Positions 35,750-45,725 of a DNA stretch of 64,000 nucleotides are shown piece by piece (the stretch's first letter is position 1; each line of letters begins with the position of its first letter). A program made the position numbers and the translations under genes. The notes under the pieces were generated by a model. It was not told where the DNA came from and ran no database searches. It saw only the letters and a program-made list of their open reading frames with translations. Source of the stretch: Petunia secreta. Taxonomy: Eukaryota > Streptophyta > Magnoliopsida > Solanales > Solanaceae. The DNA is taken from contig JARKIP010000010.1 in assembly GCA_029990175.1 (NCBI GenBank), positions 40,356,001 through 40,420,000 of the forward strand. Direction: 5' to 3'.

Positions 35750-37195
35750 TTCGAGGATCCTTATCTGAGAGATCTCCGGGACAGGGTCCTGAGTGGGGGA
35801 GTGTCCTCGTTCGTGATTGGTGATGATGGTGCTTTGCGGCTTAACGGCCGGGTATGTGTTCCAGCCATTGTGGAGCTGAGGCAGATGATTTTGGCAGAGG
35901 CTCACAGTTCGAGATATTCCATTCATCCGGGTACTGCGAAGATGTATCATGATCTTCGAGAGCTGTATTGGTGGAAAGGGATGAAGAGGGATGTTGCTGA
36001 TTATGTATCTCGGTGTTTGAATTGCCAGCAGGTGAAGTATGAGCACCGGAGGCCAGCCGGGGTGACCCAGTCTATGCCCATTCCCGAGTGGAAGTGGGAG
36101 CAGATCACTATGGATTTCGTAGTTGGTTTGCCGCTGACCGTGGGTAAGCATGATTCGGTGTGGGTAGTAGTTGATCGACTGACGAAGTCGGCTCACTTCA
36201 TTCCAGTGAGGACTACTTATACCTCGGAGCGTCTGGCTCGTATCTTCATTGAGCAAATTGTGAGATTGCATGGTGCTCCTGTTTCTATCATTTCTGACCG
36301 AGGTGCTCAGTTCACAGCTCAGTTTTGGAGATCTTTTCAGAGAGAGCTGGGTACTCGGGTCGATCTCAGCACTGCATTTCACCCGCAGACTGATGGCCAG
36401 TCTGAGCGGACCATTCAGATCCTCGAGGATATGTTGAGGGCGTGTGCTATTGATTTTGGAGGCCATTGGGATAGCCATTTGCCGCTAGCAGAATTTGCGT
36501 ATAATAATAGCTATCAGGCTTCTATCCAGATGGCTCCGTTTGAGGCATTGTATGGTCGGAGATGTCGCTCTCCTATCGGTTGGTTCGAGTCTGGTGAGGT
36601 CCAGGTGTTGGGGCCCGATTTGGTGCAGCAGACCTTAGATAAGGTCCGGGTTATTCAGGATCGACTCCGCACGGCTCAGAGCCGGCAGATATTGTATGCA
36701 GATCGGAGGCGGAGAGATCTTGAGTTCATGGTTGGGGACCGGGTATTCCTCAGAGTGTCGCCCATGAAGGATGTTATGAGATTTGGGAAGAAAGGCAAGC
36801 TCAGTCCTAGGTTCATTGGGCCTTTTGAGATATTGGAGCGCGTTGGCGCCGTTGCTTATAGACTGGCTTTGCCTCCCTCTCTGTCTGTTCATCCGGTGTT
36901 CCATGTGTCCATGCTCCGGAAGTATGTTCACGATCTGTCTCATGTGATCGATATGGCTTCCGTCGAGGTAGATGGCGACTTAGCTTATTCGGAGGAGCCT
37001 ATTGCTATTGTGGCTAGAGAGGTCCGTAAGATGAGATCGAAGGTGATCCCGCTTGTGAGAGTTCAGTGGGGGCATCACTCCATTGCCGAGGCCACTTGGG
37101 AGCTTGAGTCCGAGATGCGTGAGAAGCATCCGCGCTTGTTCGATGATTCAGGTATGAAATCCTTGTATTTTCTAAGCCTGAATTTGCATTTTTAA
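35750..37195 (+). CDS. Integrase plus chromodomain, copy 1
   Basis: The reading frame opens after the TAG; first ATG at 35801. Domain order: HHCC zinc-binding region (HPGTAKMYHDL ... CLNCQ), catalytic core with Asp in TMDFVVG, Asp in IISDRGAQF and Glu in DGQSERT, a GPF motif (FIGPFEIL), and a C-terminal chromodomain (AREVRKMRSKVIP, HSIAEATWELES). The frame is open to 37195. Without the upstream part it could be made only by readthrough or internal start. It differs from the three unit copies by a few bases, for example CGCTCTCCT versus CGCTCGCCT near 36570. Confidence 0.85.
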   Translation, partial: FEDPYLRDLRDRVLSGGVSSFVIGDDGALRLNGRVCVPAIVELRQMILAEAHSSRYSIHPGTAKMYHDLRELYWWKGMKRDVADYVSRCLNCQQVKYEHRRPAGVTQSMPIPEWKWEQITMDFVVGLPLTVGKHDSVWVVVDRLTKSAHFIPVRTTYTSERLARIFIEQIVRLHGAPVSIISDRGAQFTAQFWRSFQRELGTRVDLSTAFHPQTDGQSERTIQILEDMLRACAIDFGGHWDSHLPLAEFAYNNSYQASIQMAPFEALYGRRCRSPIGWFESGEVQVLGPDLVQQTLDKVRVIQDRLRTAQSRQILYADRRRRDLEFMVGDRVFLRVSPMKDVMRFGKKGKLSPRFIGPFEILERVGAVAYRLALPPSLSVHPVFHVSMLRKYVHDLSHVIDMASVEVDGDLAYSEEPIAIVAREVRKMRSKVIPLVRVQWGHHSIAEATWELESEMREKHPRLFDDSGMKSLYFLSLNLHF

Positions 37196-37270
37196 GTTTT
37201 ATTGATTTCGGGTGGTACCGAGGGGTCCTCGAAATCCGTGCCAGCTCTGTGGCTAGTGTGTGGATCCTAC

Positions 37271-37320
37271 CTTAGACTTAGGCTCGTCCGAGGACGGCCG
37301 AGAGTCTAAGTGGGGGAGAA
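37271..37320 (+). other. Hairpin and polypurine tract before the LTR start
   Basis: CTTAGACT (37271-37278) pairs with AGTCTAAG (37303-37310), and CGTCC (37285-37289) with GGACG (37292-37296), giving a nested hairpin. The purine tract tgggggagaa (37311-37320) follows and abuts the LTR start at 37321. The same arrangement lies 3814, 7628 and 11442 bp further on. Confidence 0.7.
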
Positions 37321-38097
37321 TGTAACGACCCTCAAATAGTCGTTACGGGATCCGGGACCTCGATTTGCGTGTCGAGAGTCCCAAAAGCTCCGTTAGGTCA
37401 TTTATGACCCGTCTGTGAAATCTGAGTCGAAACGGAGTCCGTTTGATAGGTTTTCGAGAAAAGGATCCGTTTATGAAATTCCGGAAAGGAATTTGGGGTT
37501 TCGATAGGTCGTTTTGAGTGAACGAACCCCGATGGAAAATCCGAGCGCACCGTTAGGTCCGTCTCGTCATTTATGATATGTAGCAACCTTCAAAATTGAA
37601 AACGGACCTCGTTTGATAGGACTTGTGATAAAGTCCCCGTTTCGGAAGTTTAAAAGAGTTAAAAGAGGTTTCCGAGCTCGATTTGAGCAAATGAGCTCCG
37701 ATGAGAGATCCGAAAGTTCCGATAGGTTCGTATAGTCATTTGTGACTTGTAGCAACTTTCGGAATTGGATTCCGAGGTCGTTTGGTTAAATTTCGCTATT
37801 TTGGCGAAAGTCGAAAATTGAACCTTTGCCGTGGGACCCACTTTTTGAGTTCTGGAGGTCCGAATTGAGTTCCGTCTTGACGAGCATGTCACCCAAGTAT
37901 TTTATGGCTTGTGTGCAAAATTTGGCATCATTCTGAGCTTCGTAGGGTCCCGTTTTGCCCCTAAAACAGTAGAAAATCTGGTGCGACTTTTCTGTTCTGT
38001 TTTGGCGCAAACAGCCGGATAAAAGCTGATTTTCCGGCCAATCCGTAAGGAACTAGGAAAAACTCAAAACATGAAAGTTGTAGCCCTTTGAGTTGTG
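37321..38097 (+). repeat. Truncated internal LTR of unit 1
   Basis: It matches the first 777 bp of the full LTR and ends after gagttgtg, where the full LTR continues gttcgaatgg but this copy enters pol. It lacks the TATA box, minisatellite and 3' LTR end. It shares variants with units 2 and 3 (gttctggagg, ataaaagctg) absent from both full LTRs. Confidence 0.9.
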
Positions 38098-39563
38098 ATT
38101 TGTCGGGTTTGCCGCCTATGCGGGAGATAGAGTTTTGCATTGATCTATTGCCAGGCACTCAGCCTAAATCTATTCCCCCGTATCGTATGGCTCCTGTTGA
38201 GTTGAGGGAGCTGAAGGAGCAGATTCAGGATTTGCTCGATAAGGGCTTCATTAGGCCCAGTGTGTCTCCATGGGGTGCCCCGGTATTATTTGTGAATAAG
38301 AAGGATGGCTCTATGCGGATGTGTATTGATTACCGGCAGCTGAATAAGGTTACTATCAAGAATAGGTATCCTTTGCCGCGTATTGATGATTTGTTTGATC
38401 AGCTTCAGGGTGCTACCTTCTTCTCGAAGATTGATTTGAGGTCGGGGTATCATCAGTTGAGGATTCGGTCCGAGGATGTTTCCAAGACTGCTTTTCGTAC
38501 CCGATATGGCCACTATGAGTTTCTGGTGATGTCTTTCGGGCTTACGAATGCCCCAGCTGCTTTCATGGATCTGATGAACCGAGTGTTCAAGGCCTACCTT
38601 GACTCCTTCGTCATTGTGTTTATCAATGATATCTTGGTTTATTCGAGGAGCAGGGAGGAGCATGAGCAGCATTTGAGAGTTGTTCTTCGGACTCTGAGGG
38701 ATCAGCAGTTGTATGCCAAATTCTCCAAGTGTGAATTTTGGCTCAGTTCTGTATCTTTCCTAGGTCACGTGGTGACCAAGGATGGGGTGTGTGTTGATCC
38801 GAAGAAGATAGAGGTCGTTCAGAGTTGGCCTAGGCCTACTTCTCCTACAGAGATTCGGAGTTTCTTAGGCTTGGCAGGTTATTATCGGCGGTTCGTCGAG
38901 GGGTTTTCTTCTATTTCAGCACCTCTGACGAAGTTGACCCAGAAGAATGTTCCTTTCCTGTGGTCCGATGCCTGTGAGTCTAGCTTTCAGAAGCTTAAGA
39001 CTCTGTTGACTTCAGCGCCAGTGTTGGCCTTGCCTAGTGGATCCGGGGGATTCACCGTATATTGTGATGCTTCGGGTGTTGGCCTGGGTAGCGTTCTGAT
39101 GCAGGAGGGTAAGGTGATAGCTTATGCCTCGAGACAGCTGAAGGTCCATGAGAAGAATTATCCTGTCCATGATTTGGAGCTGTTAGCTGTCGTGTTTGCA
39201 CTGAAGTTGTGGAGGCACTATCTTTATGGCGAGCCATGTGAGATATTCACCGATCATAAGAGTCTCCAGTACTTGTTCACTCAGAAGGACTTGAACGGGA
39301 GACAGCGCCGCTGGTTAGAGCTGCTGAAGGATTATGATCTTTCTATCCGGTATCATCCCGGAAAGGCTAATGTGTTAGCCGATGCCTTGAGTAGGAAGTC
39401 CATGGGTAGCCTCGCCTATCTTGATGCTGATATGAGGCCGTTGGCCCGTGAGTTGCAGGCTTTGTCCATTAGTGGGGTTCGGTTTGATGATTCTGTTCCA
39501 GGCCGGGTGCTTGCATATGTGGGGTCTCAGTCGTCTTTAGCTTCCCAGATTCGGGAAAGGTAG
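38088..39563 (+). pseudogene. RT-RNase H, unit 1 (altered catalytic motif)
   Basis: The open frame begins at the LTR/pol junction without its own obvious ATG. RT motifs: CIDYRQLNKV, FSKIDLRSGYHQL, and the active-site motif FIND instead of FIDD (AAT at about 38626), so one of the two adjacent catalytic Asp is Asn and polymerase activity is not expected. RNase H: YCDASGVGLG, ELLAVVFAL, FTDHKSL, NVLADALSR. Other changes against units 2 and 3: IEVVQ (versus IEAVQ) and SGSGGF (versus SGSRGF). It ends at a TAG before integrase. Confidence 0.88.
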
Positions 39564-41009
39564 TTCGAGGATCCTTATCTGAGAGATCTCCGGGACAGGG
39601 TCCTGAGTGGGGGAGTGTCCTCGTTCGTGATTGGTGATGATGGTGCTTTGCGGCTTAACGGCCGGGTATGTGTTCCAGCCATTGTGGAGCTGAGGCAGAT
39701 GATTTTGGCAGAGGCTCACAGTTCGAGATATTCCATTCATCCGGGTACTGCGAAGATGTATCATGATCTTCGAGAGCTGTATTGGTGGAAAGGGATGAAG
39801 AGGGATGTTGCTGATTATGTATCTCGGTGTTTGAATTGCCAGCAGGTGAAGTATGAGCACCGGAGGCCAGCCGGGGTGACCCAGTCTATGCCCATTCCCG
39901 AGTGGAAGTGGGAGCAGATCACTATGGATTTCGTAGTTGGTTTGCCGCTGACCGTGGGTAAGCATGATTCGGTGTGGGTAGTAGTTGATCGACTGACGAA
40001 GTCGGCTCACTTCATTCCAGTGAGGACTACTTATACCTCGGAGCGTCTGGCTCGTATCTTCATTGAGCAAATTGTGAGATTGCATGGTGCTCCTGTTTCT
40101 ATCATTTCTGACCGAGGTGCTCAGTTCACAGCTCAGTTTTGGAGATCTTTTCAGAGAGAGCTGGGTACTCGGGTCGATCTCAGCACTGCATTTCACCCGC
40201 AGACTGATGGCCAGTCTGAGCGGACCATTCAGATCCTCGAGGATATGTTGAGGGCGTGTGCTATTGATTTTGGAGGCCATTGGGATAGCCATTTGCCGCT
40301 AGCAGAATTTGCGTATAATAATAGCTATCAGGCTTCTATCCAGATGGCTCCGTTTGAGGCATTGTATGGTCGGAGATGTCGCTCGCCTATCGGTTGGTTC
40401 GAGTCTGGTGAGGTCCAGGTGTTGGGGCCCGATTTGGTGCAGCAGACCTTAGATAAGGTCCGGGTTATTCAGGATCGACTCCGCACGGCTCAGAGCCGGC
40501 AGATATTGTATGCAGATCGGAGGCGGAGAGATCTTGAGTTCATGGTTGGGGACCGGGTATTCCTCAGAGTGTCGCCCATGAAGGATGTTATGAGATTTGG
40601 GAAGAAAGGCAAGCTCAGTCCTAGGTTCATTGGGCCTTTTGAGATATTGGAGCGCGTTGGCGCCGTTGCTTATAGACTGGCTTTGCCTCCCTCTCTGTCT
40701 GTTCATCCGGTGTTCCATGTGTCCATGCTCCGGAAGTATGTTCACGATCTGTCTCATGTGATCGATATGGCTTCCGTCGAGGTAGATGGCGACTTAGCTT
40801 ATTCGGAGGAGCCTATTGCTATTGTGGCTAGAGAGGTCCGTAAGATGAGATCGAAGGTGATCCCGCTTGTGAGAGTTCAGTGGGGGCATCACTCCATTGC
40901 CGAGGCCACTTGGGAGCTTGAGTCCGAGATGCGTGAGAAGCATCCGCGCTTGTTCGATGATTCAGGTATGAAATCCTTGTATTTTCTAAGCCTGAATTTG
41001 CATTTTTAA
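39564..41009 (+). CDS. Integrase plus chromodomain, unit 1
   Basis: The frame opens after the TAG at 39561-39563; first ATG 39615. All zinc-binding and catalytic residues, the GPF motif and the chromodomain are present. The predicted protein from the first Met is identical to those of copy 1 and unit 2. The next feature is the 3' hairpin and polypurine tract at 41085-41134, directly before the truncated LTR of unit 2. Confidence 0.85.
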   Translation, partial: FEDPYLRDLRDRVLSGGVSSFVIGDDGALRLNGRVCVPAIVELRQMILAEAHSSRYSIHPGTAKMYHDLRELYWWKGMKRDVADYVSRCLNCQQVKYEHRRPAGVTQSMPIPEWKWEQITMDFVVGLPLTVGKHDSVWVVVDRLTKSAHFIPVRTTYTSERLARIFIEQIVRLHGAPVSIISDRGAQFTAQFWRSFQRELGTRVDLSTAFHPQTDGQSERTIQILEDMLRACAIDFGGHWDSHLPLAEFAYNNSYQASIQMAPFEALYGRRCRSPIGWFESGEVQVLGPDLVQQTLDKVRVIQDRLRTAQSRQILYADRRRRDLEFMVGDRVFLRVSPMKDVMRFGKKGKLSPRFIGPFEILERVGAVAYRLALPPSLSVHPVFHVSMLRKYVHDLSHVIDMASVEVDGDLAYSEEPIAIVAREVRKMRSKVIPLVRVQWGHHSIAEATWELESEMREKHPRLFDDSGMKSLYFLSLNLHF

Positions 41010-41134
41010 GTTTTATTGATTTCGGGTGGTACCGAGGGGTCCTCGAAATCCGTGCCAGCTCTGTGGCTAGTGTGTGGATCCTACCTTAGACTTAGGCTCG
41101 TCCGAGGACGGCCGAGAGTCTAAGTGGGGGAGAA

Positions 41135-41911
41135 TGTAACGACCCTCAAATAGTCGTTACGGGATCCGGGACCTCGATTTGCGTGTCGAGAGTCCCAAAA
41201 GCTCCGTTAGGTCATTTATGACCCGTCTGTGAAATCTGAGTCGAAACGGAGTCCGTTTGATAGGTTTTCGAGAAAAGGATCCGTTTATGAAATTCCGGAA
41301 AGGAATTTGGGGTTTCGATAGGTCGTTTTGAGTAAACGAACCCCGATGGAAAATCCGAGCGCACCGTTAGGTCCGTCTCGTCATTTATGATATGTAGCAA
41401 CCTTCAAAATTGAAAACGGACCTCGTTTGATAGGACTTGTGATAAAGTCCCCGTTTCGGAAGTTTAAAAGAGTTAAAAGAGGTTTCCGAGCTCGATTTGA
41501 GCAAATGAGCTCCGATGAGAGATCCGAAAGTTCCGATAGGTTCGTATAGTCATTTGTGACTTGTAGCAACTTTCGGAATTGGATTCCGAGGTCGTTTGGT
41601 TAAATTTCGCTATTTTGGCGAAAGTCGAAAATTGAACCTTTGCCGTGGGACCCACTTTTTGAGTTCTGGAGGTCCGAATTGAGTTCCGTCTTGACGAGCA
41701 TGTCACCCAAGTATTTTATGGCTTGTGTGCAAAATTTGGCATCATTCTGAGCTTCGTAGGGTCCCGTTTTGCCCCTAAAACAGTAGAAAATCTGGTGCGA
41801 CTTTTCTGTTCTGTTTTGGCGCAAACAGCCGGATAAAAGCTGATTTTCCGGCCAATCCGTAAGGAACTAGGAAAAACTCAAAACATGAAAGTTGTAGCCC
41901 TTTGAGTTGTG
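41135..41911 (+). repeat. Truncated internal LTR of unit 2
   Basis: Same 777-bp extent and same junction as in unit 1. It has gagtaaacg where unit 1 has gagtgaacg (about 41330 versus 37517). Confidence 0.9.
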
Positions 41912-43377
41912 ATTTGTCGGGTTTGCCGCCTATGCGGGAGATAGAGTTTTGCATTGATCTATTGCCAGGCACTCAGCCTAAATCTATTCCCCCGTATCGC
42001 ATGGCTCCTGTTGAGTTGAGGGAGCTGAAGGAGCAGATTCAGGATTTGCTCGATAAGGGCTTCATTAGGCCCAGTGTGTCTCCATGGGGTGCCCCGGTAT
42101 TATTTGTGAATAAGAAGGATGGCTCTATGCGGATGTGTATTGATTACCGGCAGCTGAATAAGGTTACTATCAAGAATAGGTATCCTTTGCCGCGTATTGA
42201 TGATTTGTTTGATCAGCTTCAGGGTGCTACCTTCTTCTCGAAGATTGATTTGAGGTCGGGGTATCATCAGTTGAGGATTCGGTCCGAGGATGTTTCCAAG
42301 ACTGCTTTTCGTACCCGATATGGCCACTATGAGTTTCTGGTGATGTCTTTCGGGCTTACGAATGCCCCAGCTGCTTTCATGGATCTGATGAACCGAGTGT
42401 TCAAGGCCTACCTTGACTCCTTCGTCATTGTGTTTATCGATGATATCTTGGTTTATTCGAGGAGCAGGGAGGAGCATGAGCAGCATTTGAGAGTTGTTCT
42501 TCGGACTCTGAGGGATCAGCAGTTGTATGCCAAATTCTCCAAGTGTGAATTTTGGCTCAGTTCTGTATCTTTCCTAGGTCACGTGGTTACCAAGGATGGG
42601 GTGTGTGTTGATCCGAAGAAGATAGAGGCCGTTCAGAGTTGGCCTAGGCCTACTTCTCCTACAGAGATTCGGAGTTTCTTAGGCTTGGCAGGTTATTATC
42701 GGCGGTTCGTCGAGGGGTTTTCTTCTATTTCAGCACCTCTGACGAAGTTGACCCAGAAGAATGTTCCTTTCCTGTGGTCCGATGCCTGTGAGTCTAGCTT
42801 TCAGAAGCTTAAGACTCTGTTGACTTCAGCGCCAGTGTTGGCCTTGCCTAGTGGATCCAGGGGATTCACCGTATATTGTGATGCTTCGGGTGTTGGCCTG
42901 GGTAGCGTTCTGATGCAGGAGGGTAAGGTGATAGCTTATGCCTCGAGACAGCTGAAGGTCCATGAGAAGAATTATCCTGTCCATGATTTGGAGCTGTTAG
43001 CTGTCGTGTTTGCACTGAAGTTGTGGAGGCACTATCTTTATGGCGAGCCATGTGAGATATTCACCGATCATAAGAGTCTCCAGTACTTGTTCACTCAGAA
43101 GGACTTGAACGGGAGACAGCGCCGCTGGTTAGAGCTGCTGAAGGATTATGATCTTTCTATCCGGTATCATCCCGGAAAGGCTAATGTGTTAGCCGATGCC
43201 TTGAGTAGGAAGTCCATGGGTAGCCTCGCCTATCTTGATGCTGATATGAGGCCGTTGGCCCGTGAGTTGCAGGCTTTGTCCATTAGTGGGGTTCGGTTTG
43301 ATGATTCTGTTCCAGGCCGGGTGCTTGCATATGTGGGGTCTCAGTCGTCTTTAGCTTCCCAGATTCGGGAAAGGTAG
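41902..43377 (+). CDS. RT-RNase H, unit 2
   Basis: Open frame of about 490 codons with an intact FIDD active-site motif (about 42437) and all RNase H motifs. No ATG marks the junction start; internal Met codons follow. It ends at TAG 43375-43377, identical in position to the other copies. Translation without gag and protease would depend on fusion or readthrough; no promoter is visible in the truncated LTR in front. Confidence 0.85.
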   Translation: MSCDLSGLPPMREIEFCIDLLPGTQPKSIPPYRMAPVELRELKEQIQDLLDKGFIRPSVSPWGAPVLFVNKKDGSMRMCIDYRQLNKVTIKNRYPLPRIDDLFDQLQGATFFSKIDLRSGYHQLRIRSEDVSKTAFRTRYGHYEFLVMSFGLTNAPAAFMDLMNRVFKAYLDSFVIVFIDDILVYSRSREEHEQHLRVVLRTLRDQQLYAKFSKCEFWLSSVSFLGHVVTKDGVCVDPKKIEAVQSWPRPTSPTEIRSFLGLAGYYRRFVEGFSSISAPLTKLTQKNVPFLWSDACESSFQKLKTLLTSAPVLALPSGSRGFTVYCDASGVGLGSVLMQEGKVIAYASRQLKVHEKNYPVHDLELLAVVFALKLWRHYLYGEPCEIFTDHKSLQYLFTQKDLNGRQRRWLELLKDYDLSIRYHPGKANVLADALSRKSMGSLAYLDADMRPLARELQALSISGVRFDDSVPGRVLAYVGSQSSLASQIRER

Positions 43378-44823
43378 TTCGAGGATCCTTATCTGAGAGA
43401 TCTCCGGGACAGGGTCCTGAGTGGGGGAGTGTCCTCGTTCGTGATTGGTGATGATGGTGCTTTGCGGCTTAACGGCCGGGTATGTGTTCCAGCCATTGTG
43501 GAGCTGAGGCAGATGATTTTGGCAGAGGCTCACAGTTCGAGATATTCCATTCATCCGGGTACTGCGAAGATGTATCATGATCTTCGAGAGCTGTATTGGT
43601 GGAAAGGGATGAAGAGGGATGTTGCTGATTATGTATCTCGGTGTTTGAATTGCCAGCAGGTGAAGTATGAGCACCGGAGGCCAGCCGGGGTGACCCAGTC
43701 TATGCCCATTCCCGAGTGGAAGTGGGAGCAGATCACTATGGATTTCGTAGTTGGTTTGCCGCTGACCGTGGGTAAGCATGATTCGGTGTGGGTAGTAGTT
43801 GATCGACTGACGAAGTCGGCTCACTTCATTCCAGTGAGGACTACTTATACCTCGGAGCGTCTGGCTCGTATCTTCATTGAGCAAATTGTGAGATTGCATG
43901 GTGCTCCTGTTTCTATCATTTCTGACCGAGGTGCTCAGTTCACAGCTCAGTTTTGGAGATCTTTTCAGAGAGAGCTGGGTACTCGGGTCGATCTCAGCAC
44001 TGCATTTCACCCGCAGACTGATGGCCAGTCTGAGCGGACCATTCAGATCCTCGAGGATATGTTGAGGGCGTGTGCTATTGATTTTGGAGGCCATTGGGAT
44101 AGCCATTTGCCGCTAGCAGAATTTGCGTATAATAATAGCTATCAGGCTTCTATCCAGATGGCTCCGTTTGAGGCATTGTATGGTCGGAGATGTCGCTCGC
44201 CTATCGGTTGGTTCGAGTCTGGTGAGGTCCAGGTGTTGGGGCCCGATTTGGTGCAGCAGACCTTAGATAAGGTCCGGGTTATTCAGGATCGACTCCGCAC
44301 GGCTCAGAGCCGGCAGATATTGTATGCAGATCGGAGGCGGAGAGATCTTGAGTTCATGGTTGGGGACCGGGTATTCCTCAGAGTGTCGCCCATGAAGGAT
44401 GTTATGAGATTTGGGAAGAAAGGCAAGCTCAGTCCTAGGTTCATTGGGCCTTTTGAGATATTGGAGCGCGTTGGCGCCGTTGCTTATAGACTGGCTTTGC
44501 CTCCCTCTCTGTCTGTTCATCCGGTGTTCCATGTGTCCATGCTCCGGAAGTATGTTCACGATCTGTCTCATGTGATCGATATGGCTTCCGTCGAGGTAGA
44601 TGGCGACTTAGCTTATTCGGAGGAGCCTATTGCTATTGTGGCTAGAGAGGTCCGTAAGATGAGATCGAAGGTGATCCCGCTTGTGAGAGTTCAGTGGGGG
44701 CATCACTCCATTGCCGAGGCCACTTGGGAGCTTGAGTCCGAGATGCGTGAGAAGCATCCGCGCTTGTTCGATGATTCAGGTATGAAATCCTTGTATTTTC
44801 TAAGCCTGAATTTGCATTTTTAA
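43378..44823 (+). CDS. Integrase plus chromodomain, unit 2
   Basis: First ATG 43429. The complete HHCC, DDE, GPF and chromodomain series is present. Its predicted protein is identical to unit 1, which shows how recent the duplication is. It is followed by the hairpin at 44899 and the LTR start at 44949. Confidence 0.85.
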   Translation, partial: FEDPYLRDLRDRVLSGGVSSFVIGDDGALRLNGRVCVPAIVELRQMILAEAHSSRYSIHPGTAKMYHDLRELYWWKGMKRDVADYVSRCLNCQQVKYEHRRPAGVTQSMPIPEWKWEQITMDFVVGLPLTVGKHDSVWVVVDRLTKSAHFIPVRTTYTSERLARIFIEQIVRLHGAPVSIISDRGAQFTAQFWRSFQRELGTRVDLSTAFHPQTDGQSERTIQILEDMLRACAIDFGGHWDSHLPLAEFAYNNSYQASIQMAPFEALYGRRCRSPIGWFESGEVQVLGPDLVQQTLDKVRVIQDRLRTAQSRQILYADRRRRDLEFMVGDRVFLRVSPMKDVMRFGKKGKLSPRFIGPFEILERVGAVAYRLALPPSLSVHPVFHVSMLRKYVHDLSHVIDMASVEVDGDLAYSEEPIAIVAREVRKMRSKVIPLVRVQWGHHSIAEATWELESEMREKHPRLFDDSGMKSLYFLSLNLHF

Positions 44824-44948
44824 GTTTTATTGATTTCGGGTGGTACCGAGGGGTCCTCGAAATCCGTGCCAGCTCTGTGGCTAGTGTGTGGATCCTACCT
44901 TAGACTTAGGCTCGTCCGAGGACGGCCGAGAGTCTAAGTGGGGGAGAA

Positions 44949-45725
44949 TGTAACGACCCTCAAATAGTCGTTACGGGATCCGGGACCTCGATTTGCGTGT
45001 CGAGAGTCCCAAAAGCTCCGTTAGGTCATTTATGACCCGTCTGTGAAATCTGAGTCGAAACGGAGTCCGTTTGATAGGTTTTCGAGAAAAGGATCCGTTT
45101 ATGAAATTCCGGAAAGGAATTTGGGGTTTCGATAGGTCGTTTTGAGTAAACGAACCCCGATGGAAAATCCGAGCGCACCGTTAGGTCCGTCTCGTCATTT
45201 ATGATATGTAGCAACCTTCAAAATTGAAAACGGACCTCGTTTGATAGGACTTGTGATAAAGTCCCCGTTTCGGAAGTTTAAAAGAGTTAAAAGAGGTTTC
45301 CGAGCTCGATTTGAGCAAATGAGCTCCGATGAGAGATCCGAAAGTTCCGATAGGTTCGTATAGTCATTTGTGACTTGTAGCAACTTTCGGAATTGGATTC
45401 CGAGGTCGTTTGGTTAAATTTCGCTATTTTGGCGAAAGTCGAAAATTGAACCTTTGCCGTGGGACCCACTTTTTGAGTTCTGGAGGTCCGAATTGAGTTC
45501 CGTCTTGACGAGCATGTCACCCAAGTATTTTATGGCTTGTGTGCAAAATTTGGCATCATTCTGAGCTTCGTAGGGTCCCGTTTTGCCCCTAAAACAGTAG
45601 AAAATCTGGTGCGACTTTTCTGTTCTGTTTTGGCGCAAACAGCCGGATAAAAGCTGATTTTCCGGCCAATCCGTAAGGAACTAGGAAAAACTCAAAACAT
45701 GAAAGTTGTAGCCCTTTGAGTTGTG
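44949..45725 (+). repeat. Truncated internal LTR of unit 3
   Basis: Same 777-bp fragment; it carries the unit-specific variants gttctggagg and ataaaagctg and joins pol at the same base. Confidence 0.9.

Noticed and set aside
35723..36478. Long minus-strand open frame (251 codons) repeated in all four copies (also 39537, 43351, 47165)
   Set aside because: It lies exactly opposite the integrase coding sequence and shows no domain; it recurs only because the sense strand is repeated.
38286..38672. Minus-strand 128-codon open frame in each tandem unit
   Set aside because: It is a shadow of the reverse transcriptase frame.
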